In this document: piece after piece, positions 1 to 11,935 of the stretch
How the letters are laid out: each line of letters opens with the position of its first letter
How positions within the stretch are numbered: position 1 is the first letter of the stretch
DNA from: Phialocephala subalpina
Lineage: Eukaryota > Ascomycota > Leotiomycetes > Helotiales > Mollisiaceae
Reading direction: 5' to 3'
Assembly: GCA_900073065.1 (NCBI GenBank)
Contig: FJOG01000020.1
Coordinates: forward strand, 215,770 to 279,769
DNA: 64,000 nt
Notes under the pieces: model-generated
Database searches by the model: none
What the model saw: the letters and a program-made list of their open reading frames with translations, nothing else
Told to the model about the DNA's origin: nothing
Position numbers and translations under genes: made by a program

Positions 1-1540
1 AAACAGTCCAATGGCGAACACTCCCTGCGAGGAGGAAGCTGCTTATGATCGTCGTCGGAATGAGAGGTGTGAAGATGGAATATCTTGAGAAAAGGCCGAG
101 GAGTGGTGGTGAACTCGGATGCATGGGTAATTCAACGCTTGATAGTTGAATGAGCTTCTCGTTGGAGAACGCGGAGAGAGCTCTCCGATGGGAAGTTTGT
201 GAAAGAAGTGTCTCTGCCGAGAAGTTCTGTGCGAGCGAGGCATGGCTTTGATGCATGATTGCAGATTCAAACAAATTTCGATAGCTTGTTTATCGTTGAT
301 GCTGAAAGAAACAGATGGGCGGCAATACTAATTGTAATTGCGAAAGTGAAGCTTGGAAATGTTGTTGGCCGCTGGGGTCGACCGTGTTAGCAGCAATCGC
401 TGGCGCAAACGCCCACCAAGCGCCGCGGCTGCATATGCTGGCCGAGAAAATGTTGGCATGAATGTTGGTTTTGTTTCCTCCTCATCCATTGGCTAGCAAA
501 ACTCGTCATGCACAACCGATTCTGCAATTCCAGGGGAGGTTCGCTAAGCTTCCAGCAGTGTCCGCCCCATAAAGGTTCAGTGTTTTGATCGCCAAACTCC
601 AGGCTCTTCTCTTTGTATTTCTGGTTACGGGGCAGATAGTTACAGACCAAAACAGCAGCGACAAAAGAACAATACAATAATGTACTTGTGCCAAATCGGA
701 TAATCGGCGATATCATAATAATTCAAACATGCGAGCAAAAGACGAGATCGACCAATCAGAGCCAGGGCATGGAAGGGGGAATCATGTGAGAAAGCAACAC
801 ACTCTGGCCATGATCATTCATCCTTGGCTCGACGTGGGGTAAAGTAACAGACGCATGTCTGATATAGACGACCCAGGACCATGCTTGATGTACGGAAGTA
901 CGAAAGTACCGTATGACAGAAAGCGAGGGACAGTCTTTCCCTCGTGACTGGATTCCTATTTTGGCTTTTGTTGCACGTCGCAAATTTTCGTAAGGGTGGA
1001 GCAAAACCTGGCTCTGCCATGATCTGGCCCATGCTAAATAAGCCAGACAAAGATTAAGGTTGAGGCAGAATAGCTCAGAACAATCGATCCCAGAGCTGGA
1101 CTAGAAACTTCCGAGCCTTAAATATTGGAGGTCTGCCCGTCTGCCTTAAAAAGATTCTAATCAGCAAGAGTTGTGCGATGAGATGAAATGGAAGATTTCA
1201 TGGCGAAGAAGTTTGCGCACGTCGAAGCTTTTCGCGTACAGTAACACAAGCGACGTCAGTCACATGTGAGACTGCAAGCTTGCACGATATTTTGAGAAGC
1301 TACGCTATCTGTTCCCCATCATAAGACTACGCATAAATCGTCCAAATTATACCTGATGTTGTTTAGAATTATTCCTTGCTCTAGATCTTGATTATTTGGG
1401 TTGATGTTTTGCAATATTGGGACCGAAACTAGACGCCGCTGTTACTTTACCCTGAAAACCAATGCCCATATAAAAATTCTTTTCGATAATCTTGATTATT
1501 TTTAGGAGAACACGGCTTTAAGATCTCACTCCTGTGCACG
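1..1540. other. intergenic, no gene recognised
   Basis: Only short open frames lie here, on both strands, and none resembles a known family. I see no RNA gene or clear repeat. Confidence 0.5.
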
Positions 1541-1546
1541 TTTAAC

Positions 1547-2381
1547 ATGGCCAATGTCGTGTCAAGTGCTTCAGAACGTGAGCAGTTGCGGGAAGCAACC
1601 CACAAGCAGGACAAGCTGCTGGCGCTGGAAAAACAGTTTGCTTGTTTCGATATCCTTGTAGGTCTGAAAGTTGTTTGCATGCTCAATTCTGACGATTTTA
1701 GGGCCCCAGATGGACAGAACCCGTCGTTGCACAACCCAAGAGCAAGTTCCTCTCATTACCAGCCGAGATGAGAGAGCAAATTTGGAAGCATGCCCTCACG
1801 ATGGAGATAACTAGGGACTGGAAACTGGCCCTCTCTATCGCTTTGACGACTACCCATACATCCGTCTCGATACTTTAAGTGTCGTTAAAAGCGTGCACTT
1901 CTGGGGACCACAAGCTCGTGTGATTCGAGACTTGAAGGCCATCTACCGAGTCTAGAGACAATGCTTTGTAGACGTCGTCGAAGGCGCACTGGTCTTCAAA
2001 TCCAACACATTTGACGCGCACTACCTCATCGGAAACATTCCTAGACCCCTTAGACCATTCTGTCTGTTATCAATATCATCCTTCTTCAACATCATGTCGT
2101 TTGATGAGTATGATATCGATCGTGAAGATTCAGTCCTTCGTGCTATGAGCCAAATTCCTCGAGGAGGTTTACCGAAACGCTTTATTCTGGATGTCCGTTT
2201 GGGTATCGATGAAGAAAGACCTATCCCGGCCTGGGGTAGGTATCGCACGTTCAACGATGCGTTCATGGCGATCAAGAACGAATTGAGAACGCCAATGTCA
2301 GATGCCTACCGGCATTCGAGCTTAGAATCCGCTTCACTAGGATTTGGGACACTGGCAATCCCGAAGAAGCGAGGGAAATGA
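1547..2381 (+). pseudogene. decayed 2EXR-domain protein gene
   Basis: A frame at 1735-1860 encodes LPAEMREQIWKHAL, which matches the LPxExRxxIWxxAL core of the fungal 2EXR (F-box-like) domain. From about 1827 the frame changes and runs through 'FDDYPYIRLDTLSVVKSVHF' to an in-frame TAG at 1953-1955. It then stays open through 'DVVEGALVFKSNTFDAHYL' to the stop at 2381. The ATG at 1547 is in a third frame. An intron could explain the first switch, but not both the later shift and the TAG. An intact 2EXR gene lies 500 bases downstream on the other strand, so this may be a decayed family member. The function of 2EXR proteins is mostly unknown. Confidence 0.55.
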
Positions 2382-2900
2382 ATAGGAGGGCTGTCAGCAT
2401 TATGGCGTCCAACGTTTCGATTGCTTTGAAGGTGGGAGGTGGGTGGGCTTGCCCCTGGATTTCGTCGGGCAAATGTATGACGGCACATTCGACCTTCCCC
2501 ACCCATATCGCAGCCCCAGTGTCTTACCTTGAGACGACGGAGGCGCATTTGAATGGATTGAAGCATGACACAATGTTTCGCCAATAGCAGACGGAATTGA
2601 GAGATGTGTTGTGCACGGTCCGTTCCGAGGCGTAGTGGGGTCATCTTCTGGTGGGTGGCCTAGATTCAGAGACTTCAGGCGCATCACCAAGAGGACACTT
2701 GCTAATGGTCGCATGTATGGCAATATAATACAGCATGTTGTTCCAATGTCGCTTGTGCTGACTGACGATTTGAAGCAATATAGGGCGAATCATCAAGCAA
2801 AAGACACGGACTTTTAGCAATTTGATACATAGCTTGCGTTGCACTTTGTACTACTGTAGCGACCTTTTCTTCAGCTGGAACAACGGTACTTGACCAATAA

Positions 2901-4055
2901 TTATGTAGTTGAGGCCAGCGTATTGTCCATGTTCCACTCGTCCCACCGAACAACTTTGACTCCGGGTACCTGCCGCCAGATAGGCTTGCGATCATTTAGA
3001 CTACCAATCCAACTCTGAACTTTGTCCCTAACAACCTCCCGCTGTCCGATCGCGTTGTTTCCGATCCTCTGACCTGCTGTCATAGCTTTCGGGGTTAGTA
3101 TTTCTGGATCATAAACTTCAAAGAGTTTGAGAGAAGGTCCCAGGTTTATATGAGAGGGGTCGGACTTACTCTCTACTCTGATTACGGCCGTTGCTTTGGG
3201 TATCTGAAAGCTGTCATCCACTACGAGTTCCCTCAACTTTTTGAAAGCTTCAATGCAATTCGGATTTCTCCCACGTTTAGGGGGTGTAGTGCCAACAAAC
3301 GCGAAGACGGGTCCCATTTCCCTCCATATGGCTCCCTCATGGAGCCAATTCCCACCAATCGCAAGCCTCCTGATCTTCCGTACTTCTTCCCGAGCATATA
3401 TATTCAAAGACCACAACGTCGTCATCGTCGGTGCAGGGACGGGCATATCGCGTCGACGTGGAACGAGCTCCATCAGAATAATGTCATTGTCGAAATCGAC
3501 CCAAATTCTCTTCTCCCACAGCTTTCGGCTCTCCCAATCCTCTAAAGCAACCTTTTGTCTTGGATCGAGATTTTGTTTCACTCGCTGAAATTCTTTTTTT
3601 ATAGTGCCTCCAAACGCTAGCTCGTACCTCCTCATGGCCACCGCTCGGCTCTCCCGACAGACATACAGTTGAACGGTCCCAAGAGATGTCGGCCCGGGTG
3701 ATTTGGTATGCATCTCCTTGATGTATGTCGTTGGCACTTGAGGGATTGCTTTCGAGCGTTCCGCGAAAATGTCGTCTGGGGTCTGAACACTCCTTGAGCC
3801 CAATGCGGTACATGTGAATGATACCGCAAGTACTATGCGGGAGTTGTAATCGAGCTGGTGGGGATCATAATCGGATTGCCGTGGAGCTATGCGTTGATGC
3901 ATGTGCAAACAGAGGACGCGGGGTTCGAAGGATAACAGCCATATCTCTTGACGAATTTCGGGAGGAAGACTAGAGAATGATGCTGAAGCCATTAGGAAGG
4001 ACTCCTGTCGCTTCGATGTCCTTGAGAATTTGAGAAGGTGAGAGGTACTTGACAT
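2901..4055 (-). CDS. 2EXR domain-containing protein
   Basis: A single 384-residue open frame. Near residues 27-45 it carries FSSLPPEIRQEIWLLSFEPR, the LPPEIRxxIWxxxxEPR signature of the fungal 2EXR domain. This is followed by the usual 'ALGSRSVQTPDDIFAERSKAIP' and 'VCRESRAVAMRRYELAFG' blocks, so the family architecture looks complete. The frame opens with MSSTSHLLKFSRTS; a second in-frame Met (about residue 22) sits closer to the domain and could be the true start. There is no signal peptide or membrane segment. The family is greatly expanded in Pezizomycotina and its biochemical role is unknown; an F-box-like adaptor role is only inferred. Confidence 0.8.
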   Translation of the reverse strand: MSSTSHLLKFSRTSKRQESFLMASASFSSLPPEIRQEIWLLSFEPRVLCLHMHQRIAPRQSDYDPHQLDYNSRIVLAVSFTCTALGSRSVQTPDDIFAERSKAIPQVPTTYIKEMHTKSPGPTSLGTVQLYVCRESRAVAMRRYELAFGGTIKKEFQRVKQNLDPRQKVALEDWESRKLWEKRIWVDFDNDIILMELVPRRRDMPVPAPTMTTLWSLNIYAREEVRKIRRLAIGGNWLHEGAIWREMGPVFAFVGTTPPKRGRNPNCIEAFKKLRELVVDDSFQIPKATAVIRVESKSDPSHINLGPSLKLFEVYDPEILTPKAMTAGQRIGNNAIGQREVVRDKVQSWIGSLNDRKPIWRQVPGVKVVRWDEWNMDNTLASTT

Positions 4056-4915
4056 CCATAAGTATTGATGATACTGCGGAGAAGGAGGGGAAGTGTGGCA
4101 GTGCTACCTCAATGTGGCACAGTCACCGAGGTTATGACACGTGATATTACTCTGTATTTTGAAAATTCAGAGTTGCAGACATGTTGTGAGAACTTTGAGG
4201 GCTGATCATACATAGAGCGAGATAGAAGGATACGTTCATATCATTTTATATCGAATTAATACTACGGCCAGTATCAAGTCTGAGCAACCTAGAACTACGG
4301 AGGTGCCAGATCTAGTTTTCCTATACGAAGCCGCCTTTGCTCGCAGGGATTAATTTGGTTGGTGGCAGAACTAAGGCGGTGTAGGAAACTTAGGTCTGGC
4401 ACCTCCGTAGAGCTAACTTAAAACTTTATAAGGAAAGAACGTCATTTGAAACTGAAAATAGAGCTGCAAGAAACGGAGACACGAGGCTCTTGATTACGCT
4501 TATACTGGCTGCTGACTTTGTACTCGTTCGAGTGGTAATTGTCTGCGCTTTTCTGACGGGCTTCACGAGCATGGGATGAGGTTATGAGAAGAAGTTATCC
4601 CTAATAGAGGGTAGTGTCCAGCGAGGACGCTAGCTCTGAAAATGGTTAAGCGTATTTTGTCGCCCATATTCGTCGCGGTCCAGAAACTCTCGCCAGCTTT
4701 TTCCTCGAAACAAATCAGATATCTTGTCAGAATTTGCGAGATTGTCTCTAAAGATTGAAGGATTGTTTCCTTCGTTTTCACCACAGCCCTATCAGAATGG
4801 CAGGTTATGTTACCCCGTTCTCACATCAATTGAGGCTAATGTGCAGGACTGATCCAACAATTCGGACATCGTCCAGTACCTTGACAGAACACGAACACTC
4901 GACAACCTTTGAGAT
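4056..4915. other. intergenic with one TIR element
   Basis: Holds the small inverted-repeat element at 4296-4409 and otherwise no supported gene. A 73-codon minus-strand frame (4563-4784) resembles nothing I know. Confidence 0.5.
4296..4409. mobile_element. MITE-like element with TACGGAGGTGCCA termini
   Basis: The left end reads TACGGAGGTGCCAGATCTAG. The right end, on the other strand, reads TACGGAGGTGCCAGACCTAA. Both arms continue with TTTCCTA, and a shared CCGCCTT lies further in. The unit is about 114 bases and flanked by TA, as expected for a non-autonomous Tc1/mariner-type element. The same terminal 13 bases occur in the foldback element at 13.9-14.5 kb, so both belong to one family. 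No coding capacity. Confidence 0.75.
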
Positions 4916-5346
4916 ATGCGAACCTTGACCAACTCTAGAGACGATTCGCATCGATTGTCGTTCTACCCATTCCAACTCAGTCAGCACCAACAGCAATCAT
5001 ACCCCAAACTTCACGCCAAAGCCAGGACGAGCAACCAACGAATTCGATATCCTCTACACTACCTGAGGGCTGTATATAGCCTCCTTGTCTGGCCATGGCG
5101 TTTGGATTCGAGACCTGAATGACACAATCGAATGCTATAGCCGGAATGCCGTCCATTTTCTCGTACGAAGTACATCACCGTATCTCACGACCTTACCTTA
5201 CACACCTAAGCAAACACGAGTGCTCCAAGTTGGGACTTGAATGCATATGGGTTGGTTCCTTCTGTATCAATCATGATAACACCGGGAAAGAAGGATCAAC
5301 ACGTACTCTTCGTGGTAGATGCACTAGAAAGGCGAGATTGTTCTGA
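4916..5346 (+). pseudogene. remnant of a HET-domain gene
   Basis: The frame at 5119-5346 contains LGLECIWVGSFCINHDN, which aligns with the LGxxYxWVDSLCIxQDD core of the fungal HET (heterokaryon incompatibility) domain, with Asp changed to Gly. Neighbouring frames show no further HET motifs such as the downstream A/SRGWxxQE block. This is a short, degraded piece. The assignment rests on one motif, so it is tentative. Confidence 0.4.
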
Positions 5347-5349
5347 CTG

Positions 5350-5931
5350 GGAACCGCTCCCATGAAACGCCCTCGTAGTACGAGTTCAACCCAAAAGTAT
5401 TTCCTTTCTGGAAAGACCGCAAGCCTGCGAGGTGTTGTCTGGGACAAGCGCTTTGACAGCTTTGCGGACAGGGTATATAGTCGCTGAGAGAGACATCTTT
5501 GTCTTATTAAACCCCAGTTGAGTGTTGCCGATGAGGGGCTGCCCATGAAGGGTAGCGCTAGGCACTACCATCCCCTGGCATAACGTCTCAAGGATAGCAA
5601 TCCAGTGATTATTGCTCTTCTTTTTCTTGGCGTTCAATATGAACTGATCCCACTCCGGAAACGATTTTGTTGGGGCTTGGGAAGAGGGTGGATATTCGGC
5701 GAGCCTGAACACGTCGGCTAATTGTTTTTCGATATTAACCATTCCAGGCAACCTCGCTAACATCAGCTTTCTTTTGTTCTATTTATTTCAGGTTTTATAA
5801 CGTGCTGCCTTCTGCCCTCGTATCGATGAAGCCTCGAAGTACCAAATTGGAAATTACAAGGTCGGCGAGCCTGGTGGTAGCAATTTTATTCTGATTTACA
5901 TCGATAGATTCAGTTGTAAGACTTACACAAT
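5350..5931. other. intergenic; one unassigned minus-strand frame
   Basis: A 125-codon open frame on the minus strand (5386-5763) lacks recognisable motifs. It could be a gene fragment or chance. Nothing else is seen. Confidence 0.35.
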
Positions 5932-7150
5932 ATGAATTTCTCTTGGTCAGCGATGTTGGGAATCTTGTGATTTTATTCCTCTCCATCCATCACGCAGCAT
6001 GCATACCAGCATCAGGTTTTCCTGAGTCGGATCTTCAACACGCCTCTCGAAGCTGCAACGATATCTCCACGAACATCACGACCATTCGCAATTCCAAGCT
6101 TCCCAATCCGTTCGTCTTCTTAAATAGGACCGCTCTTTCAAATGCGAACGACTGGGCATGTCGCCGTTCTGAACCCAGTTCTATGATCCAGACACTCGAA
6201 CTTGGGCCTAAACCCCCAGCGCCAACCCTGACTGCAACGCTGAGTGGCAGCATACTCAGCATCACCTCTACGGAGGCGGGAAGTCTATCTCCTTTTCTGC
6301 GACTGTCAAGCTTCCCACTTCCCGGACAGCACCTTACCCGGCTGTCATTGGCTACGTGGGTGGCAGTATCCCAATCTCGACCAACGTGGTCCTCATCACC
6401 TACAACAACCAGGACATTGCAGTCGACAATCCTCATGGGCAGGGCAGATTCTATGGCCTATATGGCTTAGCCAACGATGCTGGAGGACTGATAGCTTGGG
6501 CATGGGGTGCGAGCAGAATTATCGACGCGCTGGAGCTTGTCGGTTCCGCGGCTTCAAAAATTGATGTGGGACGAATTGGTGTCACGGGCTGTTCTCGTAA
6601 TGGGAAGGGAGCATTGATTGCCGAGGCGTTCAATGAGAGAATGAAGTTCGCCATCGCTCAAGAAGGCGGTTCAGGTGGACCCGATGTTGGCGCATCGTTG
6701 ATGATTTCGCAAAGAGCTCAGGGATCAAGACAGAGACATCGATGCAGATTGTGAAAGAAGATGGCTGGTTTAGGCCATCATTTGCTCAACTTACAGGCGA
6801 AGTTGATTTGTTGCCCTACGATCACAACATGCTAGAAGCATTAGTCGCACCTCGAGGCTTGTTGATCATTGAGAACTCAGGGATCGACTATCTGGGTCCA
6901 GTTAGTACGTATAGCTGCTCGATTGCAGGAAGACTGGTCTATGAGGCTTTAGGAGTCTAGGATTCATTCGGATTCTCTCAGGTGTCCCATGGAAACTCGC
7001 ATTGCTCGTTTCCGACTTCTCAGCAACCCGAGTTAATGGCTTTTACGAACAAGTTCTTACTCGGCCAGAACGACGTCGCCACAGATGTTTTCAAGACGGA
7101 TGAGAAGTTCAACTTCACTTAGAGCAATTGGCTCGACTGCAATACAATCC
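5932..7150 (+). pseudogene. glucuronoyl esterase (CE15) pseudogene
   Basis: CE15 enzymes are secreted and cleave the ester between lignin and 4-O-methyl-glucuronoyl groups of xylan. The family order is kept: a signal-like start at 5932 (MNFSWSAMLGIL), 'LPNPFVFLN', 'ELGPKPPAPTLTATLSG', 'GYVGGSIPI', 'AWAWGASRIIDALEL', the nucleophile motif VTGCSRNGKGA near 6580-6612, 'IDYLGPVSTY', and the catalytic-His block 'HGNSHCSFPTSQQ' near 7000. It is broken at several points: a frame change near 5970; single-base shifts near 6275-6283 and 6684-6692 (frame 0 to 2 to 1); and in-frame TAG at 6958-6960 and 7120-7122. The TAGs fit CAG-to-TAG change. There is no CBM1. No single protein can be made, barring sequencing errors. 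Confidence 0.85.
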
Positions 7151-8122
7151 CACTGGTGTGACCGTCAACACGCCAACAAAACGGCACAGTTTCCTAGATG
7201 CTTCGTCGTTGTCGCTTCTTCTGAAACCACGAAGGGAGATTTCACATACATCCCCACGTCAGGTCATGTGACCAGATGCAATTTCGGCTTCATGTTTCCA
7301 GCTGCAGGTCAATGTTGTGGTTAGGGTTCCTTCTCTGCCGCCGATTTTCCATTTGACCTTGCTATATCACATTCGAATTACGTTTGCTATCAGATCTTCG
7401 TTCAGGATCGAGGTCGAAATAATGTCTTTGCCGCGGTGTGGTCCCCTTTTCAGGTCTCGCTTAACCCATGCCGAGACAAATACCCCTGATAGCGAAACCT
7501 TAAACGCAACATGGGTTGCACCATCACCGTTTCGACACACGGGACGGCGCTCCGCCATAATCAATTCGCGCAATCACCACAGTTATCTGATTTCGATACA
7601 GGAGTTCGGCCAAGTCAGCGGCACCTGGCGCAGATCAAGCATCGAGCCGAGAGCGAACTCTCCATACAGAAGCATCGCTGCAGTCCTGCGCTAGCATCGA
7701 GCAAACTGATCTGAAGTTTTATCCATCTTATCTTCAAATGTGGCTTAGCTTCTGGCTTCAGATGGCATCCTTCAGCTCAGGGGAACCATCAAGACTGGGT
7801 TTAGGTGATGTGCATGACGTTCGGACGATTGTTTTGTGAATCTCCTCCCGTTTCGGCCGATCCTGTTTACCAGAATTCAGTTTCGAGGGGATGATGATCC
7901 TCGCGTTGAAGATCACTGAAATATAAGATCTACTGCCGCTTCTTGTTTCTTGGCTATCGTTCCTCACAAGCAAGTCTCTTCAAGTGTTCCTCTTCTCATC
8001 TTCTGCATTAAGCCCGGCGCTTCACATTCCTTCACTAAAAGTGTTTGCCGCATCATACTTCTCTTCAATCCCTTCAACAATTACTATACTTTAATCTTCT
8101 CAGACCTTCAACAATCGCAAAA
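7151..8122. other. intergenic, probable promoter of the downstream secreted protein
   Basis: No recognisable gene. The last 150 bases before 8123 are rich in CT runs (for example ttcctcttctcatcttctgc), typical of fungal core promoters and leaders. Confidence 0.4.
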
Positions 8123-9094
8123 ATGAAAGCCTTCACGGTAGCCGCTCTCTTGAACCGTAAGTGCTTTCCTCTTTCCCACAATTAAGTCGTGTGCTAACTT
8201 CATCCCAGTTTCCCTCCTCGTCGCTGCCGTTCCACCATTCGATCCCGCAGGTGCCAAAAATGTTGGCAACAATGCGGCCACCCAATTCATCGGGGGCCAG
8301 TGCTTGAGCAATGCTGATTGTGAGACCCTCTTCACCCATCTTGCCTTCTCATGACATACTCCAATGAGAAATGCTGACTCGTCCATTCACTAGGCCAGAG
8401 TGGATGTTGCGCAAACCCCACCGGAATCTGTTCTGGTCCAGGAGCTTCCACACAAAACGGCAAGACAGGCTGTGGATTCGTCAGCGCTGGAGGGACTGCA
8501 AGCTCGAGTGCTGCTGCCGCAGTGAGCGTCATTCCAGTTGGTGCAGCTAAGGCTGCAACTGCGTCAGGAACGAGTGCAGCAGCCACATCCCCAGCAAACG
8601 GCGGCCCTGCTTTCGATCCAGCAGGTGCCAAAAACGTGGGCAATGCAGCTGGCCAACAATTCATCGGAGGCCAATGTTTGTCCGGCGCTGACTGCCAGTC
8701 AACATGCTGTGCAGGTCCATCTGGGATTTGTTCTGGACTTGGAGCGCAAACTCAGGCTGGTAAAACAGGATGCGGATTTGTTTCTGGATCAGCATCGAAT
8801 GCTGGCGCGGCAGCTGCTGTTGGGAGCTCAAGCTCAGCTGCGGCAGTAGCTCAGAGCACGACAGCGGCAAGCACGGCGTCGAAGGGTGGACCTGCTTTTG
8901 ATGTTTCTGGCGCCAAGAATGTGGGGAACGGAAAGGGTGTTCAGTTTATAGGAGGACAATGTCTAAGTGGAGCCGATTGCCAGTCGACCTGCTGTGCGGG
9001 CCCTTCTGGCATTTGCTCTGGTTTGGGAGCTCAGACCCAAGCGGGAAAGACGGGATGTGGTTTTGTTTCCACGAAGAAGCTTCTCAGAGTCTGA
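8123..9094 (+). CDS. secreted triple-repeat cysteine-rich protein, BAS2-like
   Basis: Model: join(8123..8156,8209..8319,8394..9094), 281 residues; both introns (52 and 74 bases) are GT-AG and keep frame. The start MKAFTVAALLNLSLLVAA is a signal peptide. Three near-identical modules of about 60 residues follow, each with PxFDxxGAKNVGN, FIGGQCLSxADCQSxCC, ICSG and GKTGCGF, giving six cysteines per module. Ala/Ser-rich linkers separate them. The module resembles the fungal 'biotrophy-associated secreted protein 2' family, usually a single module; that name is from memory of the family. Three copies in one chain are unusual. Repeats 2 and 3 are more alike than either is to repeat 1, suggesting recent internal duplication. 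The introns fall only in the first module. It is likely extracellular or wall-associated; the function is unknown. Confidence 0.85.
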
Positions 9095-9992
9095 GATGCA
9101 AAACATATTAGCATATCACTTCTTGTATTAATATTTTGGGAACCCATTGTGGCATCTCACCATCATCGGAAGAGTTTTGCTCTTATCACGTGCGACGCTA
9201 TGTCCTTCCATTGATCCTTCTCTCCTTGCTTGAATTGCCTCTTCACTCTTACTCATATACTTGTTATCTTCTCTGGCATTCAAACATCCAGGTAAGAGTA
9301 TACAAAGTACAGGCTGCATCCAGCGCAACCTGAGCCATTTACCGGCACTCCTTGCTGATTGATGTTTCTGGATATCGGGGGAGACTCGCGATGAATCCCG
9401 CTCGGGACCGAGTTCCTAGCCGACAATGGCATGTTCATAAACCATGATGCACAACATCCCACTCAAGCTTCACCGTCTCTGAAAGCATTCTTGAGCACTT
9501 TACATGTGCATGTACAATCATGAGCCAGGTGGTGTGTTTTGTTACTAGAAAGCTCTCCACCACGCATCTACGTCATCTACGTCATCTCCACTATACTAAA
9601 CCGTTCGAGATCTTTCAAGTTGCATTTCAAGTGTACTCAACACGCGTTGAAAAATTCTTTTCTCTCCATTTTCAAAAATGCAGCCCTCAGTGTTACCTAT
9701 CAGAACAATAGATCTGGAGTGGAACTGAAAAAAATCAGATGCACGAGGGCAGATGTGGCGGGACGTGACGTTCAATCGAATTCCGTATCCGCAGATATAG
9801 GTCATGTCATGAACTCGGTAACATGACTCGGGACCGTCAAAGAAAGCGACTTCAGTAGATGGAACATTCGAAATATCTATACATAAGTCATGTTGCTGGT
9901 GGTTTGAGTGACCTCGTTCCTCGATCGACCCTTGTCATCCATGTCAAGGAGAATCACTCAACTCTTGCTTCGAGCCAATAAATCATAACAAA
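9095..9992. other. intergenic, terminator/promoter space
   Basis: No gene recognised. A short repeat of acgtcatct is seen near 9567-9588. The sequence just upstream of 9993 (aaatcataacaaaATG) gives a good fungal start context. Confidence 0.4.
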
Positions 9993-10741
9993 ATGGTCTA
10001 CAATATCACGGAAAGAGAAGTCCAACCTGCGACTTACAACCACATCAACGGCTCTACAGAAGAAATTCTCGCCCGATTCTGCGTATCAGAGCTCTACAAA
10101 GGGTGGCCGGTCTACCGAGACGCCTCGGAATGGAACAACTATCGCAGTCTCTTCACTGATGATGCATATGTTTGGACCAGTAAGACGACTTGCGCCATTT
10201 AGATTACTCAGCCACTGACACACATTCTTAAGCATGGAGCGGAGGTCTGACAATCGACGACTTCATCAAAGTCTCAAAAGAAGGACGCGCAAACGGCGAC
10301 TTCATCATGCATCGCGAAAACGGCACTCTCATCGACCTCAACCTGTCCAAATCTCGAGCAGTAGGAAAGCTAAAAGCAACCATCACACAACGATTCACCA
10401 TCGAGGGCATGCAAGTCGACATCGATTGCGATGTCCGATTCATTTTTTTCTGCCTCAAGATTGGGAATGAGTGGAAAGTGAAGTATTACAAGAGCTTTTA
10501 TGAGAAGGATAAGGTGATGCCTGTTGATGGGAAGAATGTTCCAACTTTTAAGAAGGAGTTGCTGGAGGAGTATCCGGAGGAGTACCAGTATCTCGCTGTG
10601 GCGCAGCATATGATTGGGCATCCTGTGTTGAAGAATTTGGCGACGATGAATAATGAGGGGTTTTATAAGATGTATGATGCGATGCATGACTGGTTGGAGG
10701 GGAAGGACATTGATTTGTTTTGGGGTGAAAAGAAGCCATAG
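9993..10741 (+). CDS. SnoaL-like (NTF2-fold) protein
   Basis: Model: join(9993..10179,10233..10741), 231 residues, with one 53-base GT-AG intron. The first exon ends in '[15 protein letters not shown]' and the second begins '[19 protein letters not shown]', the pattern of fungal SnoaL-like domain proteins, with a cone-shaped pocket formed by one helical and one beta-sheet layer. 'FIMHRENGT' and a long '[19 protein letters not shown]' strand follow. The C-terminal part ([19 protein letters not shown] to the end) is a helical extension. There is no signal peptide. Relatives include polyketide cyclases, hydratases and isomerases. The substrate cannot be told from sequence, and no biosynthetic cluster lies next to it. 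Confidence 0.8.
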
Positions 10742-10864
10742 AAAGGGGTTGAAACATGTACATAAAGACATGAAGCTTAAGCGTAGACGTTTACATGAAG
10801 AGAATTTTTAAAGAACTAGATTCTCAAGCTTTACTAGCATCACCTTCAACTTTGACCCTATCAA

Positions 10865-11935
10865 TCCACCCCTCCTTGAACTCCTTCACTATATCTTCGA
10901 ATGGCACCACTTCACACCTTCCTGCCCATTGATGTATTCAATTATTCTCTTATGCACAAGCAGCACTCGCGGCTTTCCACTAACTTGCGGATGCTCATAT
11001 GGAACACAAAATTTTCGCTTTCTTGATACAGATAATCAAACTGCTCCTTCCACATGCCCTCGATCACGTGCGGGTCCATATATCCCGCAGGATCTTCAGG
11101 CTGCATCGGCGGCTAGTCGTCAAGATGCCAGTTTGCTGGTACCTCGACGATGGAGCTTGGTGTAAGCTTGGAGAGAGGATGTATCCATGATGACGCTTGG
11201 TTGGCGGTGTTGGTTTCGTGCCAAGTTTCGAGGCCGTTGGGGACATAGTACAGTACATCTGAGAATCGTGGTGCATGAAGGAATGGTCGTATACCTGAAC
11301 GGATTTAACAAGAGAACTTTGAGTCATGGCGCGAACTTACAATGCCGAATTCTTCGAGAACCTTTATGCTGCGTTTGCTTGTCGACTAGGCTAGCGCTGC
11401 CCAACCCCTTGGTTTCTTGCCCGTGAACTTAGCGAGGACGTCAATGGACTTGGACAGATCGTCTTTCTCTTGTTGCGCATTGAGTGTGGATACAAGCTCA
11501 TGTGTGTACCCGTGTAGACCTCTTTGCAAAGTCAGACATGAGCTTTCCATGAGACTACACTTACATCTCATGCCCAGCATCCCTGACCTTTGCCATTGCT
11601 CGAGAAATTATTCAGCGGTGTGTGCACTTAAACATCACCTAAAACATAATTCCACAGGTTTCAGTACACGCACGGAATGAACCATGTGGCTTTGCTGTTG
11701 TGTTTGCCAAAAAGCTTCAGCAACCGATCATTGCCAACTGTGGCTCCAAATACGCCTCGTGCACATCCGTAGGGTTGGCTGCATGGATATCCTGGGTGTC
11801 TATCCTGTGAAACCTTTAACGTGTAAAACGAAGGTAGAAGTCTTGTATTGCCAGCCACTGACTGCGTCAACATCGATTCCATAACCACCAAGATCCTCTT
11901 GCCCATGTTCTCGGAATGGCCTGTAAGGGGGAATG
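10865..11935 (-). pseudogene. polysaccharide deacetylase (CE4-like) pseudogene
   Basis: Scattered minus-strand frames preserve the order of a fungal polysaccharide deacetylase: 'GGYGIDVDAVSGW' (about 11890), 'RGVFGATVGNDRLLKLF' and 'KATWFIP' (about 11700), 'GLHGYTHE' (about 11510), 'FTGKKPRGW', 'YDHSFMHHDSQ' (about 11280), 'EVPANWHLDD' (about 11125), and '[12 protein letters not shown]' (about 11030). The GIDVDAV and HGYTHE blocks carry the metal-binding Asp and His of the NodB fold. The gene is broken by several frame changes and by a TAG at 11113-11115, where the family has Trp or Leu after 'WHLDD'. TGG-to-TAG is a RIP-type change. The family deacetylates chitin or related polymers; this copy cannot encode an enzyme. 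Confidence 0.8.
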
